The translations under genes and the position numbers were made by a program. Below the pieces are notes generated by a model. The model was given only the letters and a program-made list of their open reading frames with translations, made no database searches and was not told the origin of the DNA. Below, in pieces: positions 52,775 to 61,636 of a stretch of DNA of 64,000 nucleotides. The DNA lies in assembly GCA_020072965.1 (NCBI GenBank), contig JAIQFY010000005.1:248001-312000 (forward strand). The letters run 5' to 3'. Within the stretch, counting starts at the first letter, position 1. Each line of letters opens with the position of its first letter. Origin of the DNA: Terriglobia bacterium (lineage in GTDB: Bacteria; Acidobacteriota; Terriglobia; JAIQFV01).

Positions 52775-54210
52775 CCTTTCGCGATATCTCAGAGGCATTG
52801 GCTGAAGTCGGTGAACGCGCCCTGGGAGAGTCTTTCGAGATGGACACCGTCGTCTCAGGGTATTCCATTGACAGCCGGACTTTGGAACCCGGCGATCTGT
52901 TCTTTGCCATCCGGGGTGAACGATTGGACGGCCACGCGTTCATCTCAGCCGCCTTTGAAAAGGGGGCCTGTGGCGCGGTGGTGGCGGCCGATTGGGTGCA
53001 GCCGCCGGCGCCCCGCGGGGGTGAAGGAAAGAAACTCCCCGAGCGGAATTGGCTCGTCGTGGCGGACACAACGGCTGCGCTCCAGAGGCTCGCAAGGCAC
53101 GCTCGCCGGGAGTGGGGAGGAGAAGTGATCGCCATCACCGGCAGCGCCGGGAAAACGACCACCAAGGAGATCTGCGCCACCCTTCTTGGGTCCACCCGCA
53201 CGGTTTACAAATCTGAAGGAAACCTCAACAATCTCTACGGGGTTCCCCTGACCCTGCTCCGCGTGGATGCGGCCGCGGACGTGGCGGTCATCGAACTGGC
53301 CATGTCGGCCCGGGAAGAGATCCGCACGCTGGCACAAATCGCCAACCCCAACCTAGGAGTCATTACGAACGTCAATCCCGTGCATCTGCAGTTTTTTTCT
53401 ACCATCGACGAGATCGCCCTGGCCAAACGCGAATTGGTGGAAGAGCTGGACGCCAATGCTGTGGCGGTGCTCAATGCCGACGATCCTCGCGTCTCCGGTT
53501 TTGCGGCCTACACCAAGGCCCGGGTCGTCACTTATGGCCAGAGCGGAGGAGCCGGTGTCCGCCTGGAAAATATCCGGATGTCGGATCTTGAAGGGTCCGA
53601 CTTCAATGTGGTGCTGGCATCGGGGTCTCGGGCTTCCTGCCGGTTAAGCGTGCTGGGTAGACATAATGTGTGGAATGCCGGAGCGGCTATCGCTGCTGCA
53701 GTTCAGCTGGGGGTTCCACTCGCTGAGGCGGCACGCCGCCTGGAGTTGGTTCGTCCGGCCAGGATGCGCGGTGAGATCTTGAGATTTGTCGAGGGAATCA
53801 CGGTCATCGACGACACTTACAACTCCAACCCGCGGGCATTGACCGAGGTGCTTTCCACCGTGGCTCTCGCTGGTGGCTTTAAGCGTAAGATCGTTGCCGC
53901 CGGGGAAATGCTGGAGCTGGGAACACAGTCCCGCGCCTTGCATGCCGCGTGTGGAAAGGCGATCGCGGAGGCAGGCATCGACGTCTTGATTGCAGTCCAG
54001 GGAGAGGCAATGGCGATGGCTTCCGCCGCCCGGGGGGCAGGCATGTCGGCGGAGAGGGTCTTTTTCTATCCAACTCCGGCGGAGGCTGGAGAGAAACTGT
54101 GCCAAATCCTCGCGCCTGGAGATATGGTCTTAATGAAGGGGTCGCGAGGCGTTAAAATGGAGTTGGCGCTGGATTGTCTGCGCCGGAAATTTTCATTGAA
54201 AGCACATTAA
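52765..54210 (+). CDS. murF: UDP-MurNAc-pentapeptide synthetase MurF
   Basis: Adds D-Ala-D-Ala to complete the stem peptide (481 aa). SIDSRTLEPGDLFFAIRGERLDGHAF is the N-terminal substrate domain. The ATP loop is GSAGKTTTKE near residues 127-136. IELAMSAREEI, VITNVNPVHLQFF and DDTYNSNPRAL mark the central and C-terminal domains. The ATG overlaps the last codons of murE (52765-52774), and its stop TAA shares its last A with the mraY start. No ddl (D-Ala-D-Ala ligase) lies in this cluster, so its substrate is made elsewhere. Confidence 0.96.
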   Translation: MQLTFRDISEALAEVGERALGESFEMDTVVSGYSIDSRTLEPGDLFFAIRGERLDGHAFISAAFEKGACGAVVAADWVQPPAPRGGEGKKLPERNWLVVADTTAALQRLARHARREWGGEVIAITGSAGKTTTKEICATLLGSTRTVYKSEGNLNNLYGVPLTLLRVDAAADVAVIELAMSAREEIRTLAQIANPNLGVITNVNPVHLQFFSTIDEIALAKRELVEELDANAVAVLNADDPRVSGFAAYTKARVVTYGQSGGAGVRLENIRMSDLEGSDFNVVLASGSRASCRLSVLGRHNVWNAGAAIAAAVQLGVPLAEAARRLELVRPARMRGEILRFVEGITVIDDTYNSNPRALTEVLSTVALAGGFKRKIVAAGEMLELGTQSRALHAACGKAIAEAGIDVLIAVQGEAMAMASAARGAGMSAERVFFYPTPAEAGEKLCQILAPGDMVLMKGSRGVKMELALDCLRRKFSLKAH

Positions 54211-55340
54211 TGCTCTTCTGGCTTTTCACCTCACTTCAGCACTACTTCACGCCCTTCCGCGTCTTCCGATACATCACCTTTCGCACCGCCTACGCTTCGC
54301 TGACGGCGTTGGCTCTCAGCCTGCTGCTCGGTCCCTGGCTGGTCCGGCGCCTCCGTGAGTTCCAAATTGGCCAGCAGATTCGTGATGACGGCCCCCGATC
54401 TCATTTGGGAAAGGCGGGAACGCCGACGATGGGCGGAGTTTTGATTGTGGTCTCAATTCTGCTGCCCACCCTGTTGTGGGCGGATTTGAAGAGTCGCTAC
54501 GTCTGGATGGCGATGCTGGCGACTCTCGCTTTCGCGGTCATCGGATTCCTTGATGACCTGGCCAAGGTTTCAAAGAAGAAATCGCTCGGCCTGACCGGCC
54601 GTCAAAAATTGGTTCTTCAAACGCTGGTTGCGCTGGGAGTGGCGCTGATGCTGCTCTACTTCACGGCTGAGAAGCAGTACTCCACCAGTCTGATTGTCCC
54701 GTTTTTCAAACAATTCAATCCGGACCTGATTGTGCATCGCTGGTTCAGGATTTGGTGGCTGCATCCCCTCGCTTATCTCCCCTTCGTTCTCTTTGTGGTT
54801 CTAGTGATAGTGGGATCATCGAATGCGGTGAATCTCACGGACGGGTTGGATGGTCTGGCGATTGGATCAGTGGTCATTGCAGCGTCCGCGTTTACCGTGC
54901 TGACTTATATCTCAGGGAATGCAAAGTTTGCGGAATATCTTGATATTCAAAATCTCCCGCGGGTCGGTGAGATCACGGTCTTTTGCGGCGCCATGGTCGG
55001 GGCTTCCCTGGGGTTTCTCTGGTACAACTGTTTTCCGGCCTCCATTTTTATGGGCGACGTGGGCTCGCTGGCCCTGGGAGGAGCGATTGGCACGGTGGCG
55101 GTGATTGTTAAACAGGAAATCCTGCTTCTTTTTATCGGCGGGATTTTCGTAATCGAAGCCCTTTCGGTGATGATTCAAGTGCTCTATTTCAAGCTGACCG
55201 GGAAAAGGGTATTCCGGATGGCACCGATTCACCATCACTTTGAGTTGATCGGTTGGAAGGAACCGCAGGTCATCATTCGTTTCTGGATTGCCGCCTTGAT
55301 TTTTGCGTTGTTCAGTTTGACGACGCTGAAGTTGCGCTGA
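54210..55340 (+). CDS. mraY: Phospho-MurNAc-pentapeptide transferase MraY
   Basis: Integral membrane enzyme of about 10 helices (376 aa). It transfers phospho-MurNAc-pentapeptide to undecaprenyl phosphate, making lipid I. Landmarks are GTPTMGGVLI, FLDDLAKV with the catalytic aspartates, VGSSNAVNLTDGLDGLA, FMGDVGSLALGG and the C-terminal APIHHHFELIGWKEPQVIIRFW. The ATG at 54210 shares one base with the murF stop (TAATG), so the preceding ORF codons are not used; translation is coupled. It begins in a hydrophobic helix as usual. Confidence 0.96.
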   Translation: MLFWLFTSLQHYFTPFRVFRYITFRTAYASLTALALSLLLGPWLVRRLREFQIGQQIRDDGPRSHLGKAGTPTMGGVLIVVSILLPTLLWADLKSRYVWMAMLATLAFAVIGFLDDLAKVSKKKSLGLTGRQKLVLQTLVALGVALMLLYFTAEKQYSTSLIVPFFKQFNPDLIVHRWFRIWWLHPLAYLPFVLFVVLVIVGSSNAVNLTDGLDGLAIGSVVIAASAFTVLTYISGNAKFAEYLDIQNLPRVGEITVFCGAMVGASLGFLWYNCFPASIFMGDVGSLALGGAIGTVAVIVKQEILLLFIGGIFVIEALSVMIQVLYFKLTGKRVFRMAPIHHHFELIGWKEPQVIIRFWIAALIFALFSLTTLKLR

Positions 55341-55384
55341 CGGGTGAGGCGAGACATCAGGAGGGAAGGGCCTGTCAATTGGAC

Positions 55385-56815
55385 ATGAAGAAGAGAAGAA
55401 CATCACGCGCGGGGGTTGCGACAAAGAAGGCCGAGGGCCGCAGTGCGATCGACTTGCGCGGAGCTCACGTCCTGATTGTCGGGCTGAAACGCAGTGGGGT
55501 GGCGGCCGCGAAGCTCTGCGCTGAAAAAGGCGCCCGGCTTACGGTCTCCGATTCCGCGGAACGCGCTGCATTTTCTGAGGAGACGGCGGCGCTCCGCGAT
55601 ATCAATGTGGAGTATGAATTCGGAGGACATCGCGTCCAAACATTCCTCCAGGCCGACTTGATCGTGGCGAGCCCCGGAGTGTCCCTCTCGATTGAACCCC
55701 TCGGGGCCGCCCGGAATAAAGGAATCGAAGTCATCAGCGAACTCGAGCTGGCCTCCCGTTTTATCCGGGGCCGGGTGGTAGCCATCACGGGGTCGAACGG
55801 AAAGACCACGACGACGGCCCTGACGGGCGACGTATTACGTGCGGCGGGATTTCACACCCTGGTGGGCGGAAACATTGGAACGCCGCTGGCGTCCCTCGTC
55901 CCGCTTTCGACCGAGGAGTCCGTCATCGTCGCCGAAGTCAGCAGTTTTCAGTTGGAGGCCATCCCGACGTTTCGCCCCTTCGTCGGGGTGGTGCTGAATG
56001 TGACGCCGGATCACTTGGATCGGTATTCCTCCTTTGAGGAGTACGTCTCGTTCAAGCGAGCGTTGTTTAAAAACCAGACTGGTGCCGAGTGGGCGGTGTT
56101 GAATCGGGACGATCCCATCACCGCCCGGTTCGCGCCAGATCTGCAGGCCCGAGTCTGGTGGTTCTCGCAGCAGGCTCTGCTCGAGGACGGGACGGTCTAT
56201 AGCGACCACCGGATCGAAGTGGCACAGGGGGGGGTGAGAACCCCGGTCATCCACCGCCCCGAGATTCCTCTGCTCGGTGCCCACAACGTGGAGAACTGCC
56301 TGGCGGCCGTTTCGGCTGCCGCGATCCTCGGGGCTGATTTTCGCAATGTGGCGCGCGCGATTACCGAATTCCCCGGCGTGGAGCATCGCCTGGAGTTTTT
56401 GACTGAATTGAAGGGAGTCAAGTATTACAACGATTCCAAAGCGACCAACGTCGATGCCACGCGGAAGGCGCTGGAAGCTTTTGAGGGGAACGTGGTTTTG
56501 ATCCTGGGAGGGAAGGACAAGGGCAGTGACTATACCCTTCTTTCTCCGTTACTGAAGTCACGCGTCAAAACGGTTCTCCTGATCGGATCTGCCGCCGGGA
56601 AAATTGAGGGCCAGTTGAAGGGCGTGGTCGCGATGAGGCGGTGCGAGACCCTGCAACACGCCGTCGAAGCGGCACCCTCGCTAACCGCCCCCGGAGATGT
56701 TGTCCTGCTCGCGCCCGCTTGCGCCAGCTTCGATCAATTCGAGAACTATGAGCACCGGGGGCGTGTCTTCAAGGAATTGGTTTGGGGGCTCAAGGGGAAA
56801 GCGGCGCCGGGATAA
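55385..56815 (+). CDS. murD: UDP-MurNAc-L-Ala:D-Glu ligase MurD
   Basis: Adds D-glutamate to UDP-MurNAc-L-Ala (476 aa). The Rossmann N-terminal domain (VLIVGLKRSGVAAAKLCAEKGA) binds UDP. The ATP loop is GSNGKTTTT near residues 137-145. AEVSSFQLEAI, NVTPDHLDRY, GVEHRLEFL and NDSKATNVDAT are typical. The start is probably the ATG at 55385. A TTG two codons earlier (55379) sits a better 8 bases from GGAAGGG and cannot be excluded. An N-terminal basic tail of about 22 residues (MKKRRTSRAGVATKK) precedes the domain, unusual for MurD. Confidence 0.95.
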   Translation: MKKRRTSRAGVATKKAEGRSAIDLRGAHVLIVGLKRSGVAAAKLCAEKGARLTVSDSAERAAFSEETAALRDINVEYEFGGHRVQTFLQADLIVASPGVSLSIEPLGAARNKGIEVISELELASRFIRGRVVAITGSNGKTTTTALTGDVLRAAGFHTLVGGNIGTPLASLVPLSTEESVIVAEVSSFQLEAIPTFRPFVGVVLNVTPDHLDRYSSFEEYVSFKRALFKNQTGAEWAVLNRDDPITARFAPDLQARVWWFSQQALLEDGTVYSDHRIEVAQGGVRTPVIHRPEIPLLGAHNVENCLAAVSAAAILGADFRNVARAITEFPGVEHRLEFLTELKGVKYYNDSKATNVDATRKALEAFEGNVVLILGGKDKGSDYTLLSPLLKSRVKTVLLIGSAAGKIEGQLKGVVAMRRCETLQHAVEAAPSLTAPGDVVLLAPACASFDQFENYEHRGRVFKELVWGLKGKAAPG

Positions 56816-56927
56816 AAGGCCGCCGTATGATGGCGGTCCTCATTCCTGAACCGGGGCCGCCGCAGTTCACCCGCAGGGCAGGGCTCGAGGAACGCTGGTA
56901 AGAAAAAACGCAGAGGATGTCTTCATA

Positions 56928-58019
56928 ATGGCTCGCAAACTCACATTCGATCGATACTTGATTGCCGCGACTTTCGGACTGATCTTTTACGGCCTTCTCA
57001 TGGTCTACAGCGCCTCGGCGGCCATTTCCACGGATATTTACGGGTCCTCCTACATATTTCTCGGCAAGCAGGCCCTGGGGCTTGTGATGGGCCTGGTCTG
57101 TATGATCGTCGCGATGAACTATGATTACCGGAAATGGCGCAATCCAACCTTTGTGTTTTCGTTCCTGTTTGTATGCCAGATCCTCTTGGTGGCGGTGTTC
57201 TTTCTGGACCGTTCGCATAACACTCACCGCTGGATCAAGCTGGGTCTGTTTTCAATCCAGCCTTCGGAAATGGCCAAACTCGGCCTCATCTTCTTCTTCG
57301 CCTACTTCCTGGAGAGCCGCCTCCATCAGGTGAACGATATCCGGCGAACGCTGTTGCCGGCAGTGATAGTTATGAGCCTGACGGTCGCCCTGGTCCTCAA
57401 AGAGCCCGATTTCGGAACGGCCATTGCCAGCTGCTTCATCTGCGCCGCGATTCTGTTTGTGGCCGGGATTGACTGGAGGTGGTTTGCCGCAGTTCCGATC
57501 ATGGCTCTCCCCGTGTTTTATTTGGAAGTCTATCGGGTGTCCTACCGACTTGACCGGATCACCACGTTCATCGATCCCTGGAAGGATCCGTTGGGAAAAG
57601 GATTTCAGATCATCCAATCCCTGATCGCCATCGGAAGCGGGGGCATCGGCGGTGTGGGTTGGGTGCAGGGAAAACAAAAACTTTTCTACCTCCCCGAACC
57701 CCAAAATGACTTCATCTTCTCGGTCGTGGGCGAGGAACTGGGATTATGGGGAACGGTGCTGATCGTCATTTTGTTTGCGGTGATTCTCAAGCGCGGTTTG
57801 AAAGCCTCGCTGGCCGCGCCGGATTCCTTTGGCACGCTGCTGGGTGTGGGACTGACCGCGATGATCGCATGCCAGGCATTGATCAACATCAGCGTCGTCA
57901 CCGGTTTGCTCCCGACGAAAGGAATCCCGTTGCCCTTCATGAGTGCGGGAGGGTCTTCTCTGATCGTCAATTGCTTTGCGGTGGGTGTTTTATTGAACCT
58001 GTCGCAGCACTCGGATTGA
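56928..58019 (+). CDS. ftsW: Septal peptidoglycan polymerase FtsW (SEDS family)
   Basis: Polytopic inner-membrane glycosyltransferase (363 aa, about 10 helices) that polymerises glycan at the septum with FtsI. SEDS motifs are clear: VYSASAA near residue 26, RWIKLGLFSIQPSEMAK, LVLKEPDFGTA with the catalytic aspartate, GSGGIGGVGWVQGKQKL, LPEPQNDFIFSVVGEELG and the C-terminal GLLPTKGIPLPFMSAGGSSL. GAGG lies 11 bases before the ATG. The 112-base gap to murD has a CCGCC-GTATGAT-GGCGG hairpin without a T-tract. Confidence 0.96.
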   Translation: MARKLTFDRYLIAATFGLIFYGLLMVYSASAAISTDIYGSSYIFLGKQALGLVMGLVCMIVAMNYDYRKWRNPTFVFSFLFVCQILLVAVFFLDRSHNTHRWIKLGLFSIQPSEMAKLGLIFFFAYFLESRLHQVNDIRRTLLPAVIVMSLTVALVLKEPDFGTAIASCFICAAILFVAGIDWRWFAAVPIMALPVFYLEVYRVSYRLDRITTFIDPWKDPLGKGFQIIQSLIAIGSGGIGGVGWVQGKQKLFYLPEPQNDFIFSVVGEELGLWGTVLIVILFAVILKRGLKASLAAPDSFGTLLGVGLTAMIACQALINISVVTGLLPTKGIPLPFMSAGGSSLIVNCFAVGVLLNLSQHSD

Positions 58020-58091
58020 GACGGATCGGGAGGAAGACCACAGAAGGATCTTTAGCACCGCATTTCATCTGGATGGGTCGGACCGAAGCGT

Positions 58092-59165
58092 ATGAATGTC
58101 TTGTTTGCGGGGGGAGGCACAGGAGGGCATGTTTTTCCCGCTATGGCGGTGGCTGAAGAACTTGTGAGACGGAGTGGATCGACCCGATTATTGTTTGTCG
58201 GCTCCGACCGGGGCCTGGAGGCCCGCATCATTCCGCAGAGGGGATATTTGTTCGAGTCCATCGCGGCAGGCGCCCTGAAAGGAACTTCAACTGCGGCGAG
58301 AATGGCGACGCTGCTCGGACTGCCGCGGAGTGTTCGAATGGCTGGGCGGATTGTCAAGCGGTTTTCCCCCCAGGTCGTCGTGGGGATTGGCGGATATGCT
58401 TCCGCGCCGGCGGTGGTGGCAGCGACCCTGCAAGGACGACCCCGGATGATCCTTGAGCAGAACGCGATTCCCGGCCTCGCCAACCGGCTGCTGGCGTATT
58501 TCGTCACAATGGCGGCGGTGAACTTTCCTGAATCTCTGCGCTATTTTCCCGGGAACGCCGTTGTAACCGGTAATCCTGTTCGGCGTGAGTTCTTCCGGGT
58601 GGGGCGTCCGTCGAGCGGAGGGGGATTTACGGTGTTGATTTTTGGTGGCAGTCAGGGCGCTCATGCGATCAATGTGGCCATGATGGAAGCGCTCCCAAAC
58701 CTGGTTGAATGGCGCAGCCGGCTCCATTTCATTCATCAGACCGGTGAAAAAGACGCTGCATGGGTCGAGACGACATACCGCGCCAATCAACTCTCAGCGG
58801 AGGTTCGACCCTTCTTTGACGATATGCCACACCAGTTTAGCCGGGCCCATTGGGTCATTGCCCGCGCCGGCGCATCGTGTCTGGCAGAGATCGCTGCCGC
58901 GGAAAGGCCATCCCTATTGATCCCTTTTCCATCGGCGGCGGACGACCATCAACGCAAAAACGCAGAGGTCTTCGCCCGTCGCGGTGCATCCATTGTGATG
59001 GACCAGTCCTCTCTCAATGGAGAACGATTGGCATTGGCCATCCGTTTGCACATGGAGAATAGTGAGAAGCTGAAACAGATGTCGCAGGCGGCCGCCTCAC
59101 TCTCCATTCCAGACGCTGCCTCTCGGATTGCTGATCTTGTGGAAGGTCTGGCGTCAAAGGCGTGA
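58092..59165 (+). CDS. murG: GlcNAc transferase MurG
   Basis: Peripheral membrane GT-B glycosyltransferase (357 aa) that converts lipid I to lipid II. The N-terminal acceptor loop is FAGGGTGGHVFPAMAVA (residues 5-21), the second glycine-rich loop is GIGGYASAPAVVAA and the third is FGGSQGAHAINVAM. The UDP-GlcNAc site is ARAGASCLAEIAAAERPSLLIPFPSAADDHQ, with the family glutamate. It follows ftsW after 72 bases and precedes murC. Length is normal. Confidence 0.96.
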   Translation: MNVLFAGGGTGGHVFPAMAVAEELVRRSGSTRLLFVGSDRGLEARIIPQRGYLFESIAAGALKGTSTAARMATLLGLPRSVRMAGRIVKRFSPQVVVGIGGYASAPAVVAATLQGRPRMILEQNAIPGLANRLLAYFVTMAAVNFPESLRYFPGNAVVTGNPVRREFFRVGRPSSGGGFTVLIFGGSQGAHAINVAMMEALPNLVEWRSRLHFIHQTGEKDAAWVETTYRANQLSAEVRPFFDDMPHQFSRAHWVIARAGASCLAEIAAAERPSLLIPFPSAADDHQRKNAEVFARRGASIVMDQSSLNGERLALAIRLHMENSEKLKQMSQAAASLSIPDAASRIADLVEGLASKA

Positions 59166-59219
59166 AAGGTCTGGGGCCCCTGTATCGCGGGAAAATATCC
59201 CCGGATTTTATGAGGGAAT

Positions 59220-60626
59220 TTGTTTAAACGATTTCAGAGGATTCATTTTGTCGGGATCGGCGGGATCGGCATGAGCGGCATAGCCGAGCTCCTGGTGAAT
59301 CTCGGCTACGCCGTCTCCGGCTCGGATCTCAAGTCGTCGCCCACGACGGAACGACTGTCCCAACTGGGGGCAAAAATCTATTTGGGCCACGATGCAAGGC
59401 ATGTCAACGAGGCCCACGTCGTGGTATTTTCTTCGGCCGTCCCTTCGCAAAATCCTGAACTGATTGAAGCTCGCCGCCTGCAGCGACCGGTGATTTCTCG
59501 CGCCGAAATGCTGGCCGAGCTGATGCGTCTGAAGTATGGGATTGCAGTGGCCGGCGCGCACGGCAAGACGACCACCACGTCCATGGTGGCCGGGGTGCTC
59601 AACGAGGCCAAATTCGATCCGACCCTCATTGTCGGCGGACGGTTGAATGCGCTTGGAATCAACGCTCGGCTTGGGGGCGGCGAGTGGATGGTCGTGGAGG
59701 CTGACGAAAGCGACCGGTCATTCCTGAAAATTGACCCCACCATTGCCGTGATCACCAACATCGATCGGGAACACCTTGACCACTACCGCGACCTTCGAGA
59801 CATCCAGGACGCGTTTGTTTCCTTCGCCAACAAAGTTCCGTTCTACGGGAGCGTGATTGCCTGCATCGATGACGACTCCACGCGGGCGATTCTCCCAAGG
59901 TTGGAGCGGCGTGTCATGACCTATGGACGCCTGGAAGCGGCCGACCTGGGAGTCGGCGAGGTGACCCTGGGAAAGTTTGAATCGGATTTCGAAGTTCATG
60001 TGAAAGGGAAGACGCTGGGCAAGTTTCACGTTCAGGTGCCGGGATACCATAATATTTTGAATGCCATGGCCGCAGTGGCGGTTGGGCTGGAGCTGAATGC
60101 CCCCCTCACGGCAATCCAAAAGGGGCTCGCGGAATTCCGCGGCATGGAGCGCCGGTTTGAATGGAAGGGGGAACACCGGGGGGTCGCGGTGATCGATGAT
60201 TATGGCCATCATCCCACCGAGATCACGGCCACTTTGGCCACCCTGAAGCGTTGCGGATTCCGACGCTCTATCGTCGCCTTCCAACCCCATCGTTATTCAC
60301 GGACCAAGTTCTTGTTCGACGATTTCCTCCACGCCTTTGACCAGGCCGATGAGGTGGTACTGACCGAGATCTATCCCGCATCGGAACCGGCCCTCGAAGG
60401 GATCACCGGACAATCCCTGTACGAGAGGATGCAGCAGGAGTCCCGCGCCAACATCCATTTTGTTCCACGCGTGGAGGAAATCGCAGCATTCCTGCTGCCC
60501 CGGCTCCGTCGCGGCGACGTCGTTTTGACCCTGGGGGCGGGCAATATCGCGATGGCCGGGACCGAACTGGTGGCTCTGCTGACCCGCCAGGAGAACAAAG
60601 CGTCCCGGTTGGAGGCAGGGTCATAG
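59220..60626 (+). CDS. murC: UDP-MurNAc:L-Ala ligase MurC
   Basis: First stem-peptide ligase (468 aa), adding L-alanine. IHFVGIGGIGMSGIAELL opens the Rossmann domain. The ATP loop is GAHGKTTTTSMVA near 111-123. EADESDRSFLKI, ITNIDREHLDHYRD and VIDDYGHHPTEITATL are family blocks. The start is a TTG; no ATG is available and the alignment with other MurC proteins begins with this residue (MFKRFQRIHFVG). GAGGG lies only 3 bases before it. The murB gene often found next to murC in other bacteria is absent; ftsQ follows directly. Confidence 0.95.
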   Translation: MFKRFQRIHFVGIGGIGMSGIAELLVNLGYAVSGSDLKSSPTTERLSQLGAKIYLGHDARHVNEAHVVVFSSAVPSQNPELIEARRLQRPVISRAEMLAELMRLKYGIAVAGAHGKTTTTSMVAGVLNEAKFDPTLIVGGRLNALGINARLGGGEWMVVEADESDRSFLKIDPTIAVITNIDREHLDHYRDLRDIQDAFVSFANKVPFYGSVIACIDDDSTRAILPRLERRVMTYGRLEAADLGVGEVTLGKFESDFEVHVKGKTLGKFHVQVPGYHNILNAMAAVAVGLELNAPLTAIQKGLAEFRGMERRFEWKGEHRGVAVIDDYGHHPTEITATLATLKRCGFRRSIVAFQPHRYSRTKFLFDDFLHAFDQADEVVLTEIYPASEPALEGITGQSLYERMQQESRANIHFVPRVEEIAAFLLPRLRRGDVVLTLGAGNIAMAGTELVALLTRQENKASRLEAGS

Positions 60627-60715
60627 CAAGAGCCCTGCGCTGAAGGGACCGCTTCACGTAGAGAGTGAAGAAACCATTGGGGGCGACCGGCAGCGCGCCC
60701 CGGAAGGTTGAGCCT

Positions 60716-61603
60716 ATGGGACACAAGGAAAACAACCAGGAAGAAGAACGGGACTCCTTCGAAGAGACCCCGTATTTGCGGCGGCAGCGGGCCATATCGG
60801 TAAAGCGGACACAAGTGGAGGCGAGCAAGCTGGTCTTATTTTCGCAAATCTTCCTGGCGCTGGTTGCCCTGGCCGGATTGGGGATGAGCATCCGGTCCTT
60901 CGGAGAATACGCAGCCACCTCGCCGAAGTTCGATCTCAGCATCCGGGAAGTCAGGGGGATACGCAACCTCTCCGAGGCCACGGTCATGCAACAACTGGCG
61001 CCCCTGATCGGTCAGAATATTTTCCGGGCCAACTACAACGAACGCATTCGCGCCCTCATGCAGATTCCCTGGGTGGAATCTGTTGAATTCCTCCGGTTCT
61101 GGCCGGCCTCACTTTCGGTGATTATCACCGAGCGGGTCCCGGTGGGCTATGCGCTCATCGGCGGGGCGGTGGAACTCATCGACAAGGAGGGGATACCCCT
61201 GGGCGCGTCGAGGGAGACCCAGCAGCATTTTGATTTTCCGATTGTGCGTGGCCTGACGGGTGAAAACACCACCAACGATCACGTCATGAACCGCCTTCGC
61301 ATCAGCCGATACATGGACCTGTTGGGAGAACTGGAGAGCGGGCGAGAGGGTTACTCTGCCGACCTGTCCGAAGTGGATATCTCCGATCCGGACGACGTCA
61401 GGGTGATTCTCAAAAACGATCCCATCCTTGTGCACCTCGGAAAGGAGAGCCTGCTTCCGAGGTTTAAACTTTATCTCGCAAATATCAAGAAGTTGAAGCA
61501 GGATTATCCCGACATTGACGCCGTCGATTTGCGATTCAAGGACCAGATTATCATCAAGCGACAGGAGACCTCCCGGGAAGCGAAGGCGAAGACGTCAACT
61601 TAG
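60716..61603 (+). CDS. ftsQ: Cell division protein FtsQ
   Basis: A bitopic divisome protein (295 aa from the ATG at 60716). A charged cytoplasmic N-tail of about 37 residues is followed by one transmembrane helix (38-58, LVLFSQIFLALVALAGLGM), a POTRA domain with FDLSIREVRGIRNLSEATVMQQLAPLIGQNIF (about residues 75-105) and WVESVEFLRFWPASLSVIITERVPVGYALI. The FtsQ beta domain (VELIDKEGIPLG onwards) runs to about residue 275. GAAGG lies 9 bases before the ATG, preferred over a GTG at 60665. Sequence conservation is low as usual, but POTRA motif and position support the call. Confidence 0.92.
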   Translation: MGHKENNQEEERDSFEETPYLRRQRAISVKRTQVEASKLVLFSQIFLALVALAGLGMSIRSFGEYAATSPKFDLSIREVRGIRNLSEATVMQQLAPLIGQNIFRANYNERIRALMQIPWVESVEFLRFWPASLSVIITERVPVGYALIGGAVELIDKEGIPLGASRETQQHFDFPIVRGLTGENTTNDHVMNRLRISRYMDLLGELESGREGYSADLSEVDISDPDDVRVILKNDPILVHLGKESLLPRFKLYLANIKKLKQDYPDIDAVDLRFKDQIIIKRQETSREAKAKTST

Positions 61604-61636
61604 GAATCCTGGCAGCGGATTTCGGAGAAGCTAACC

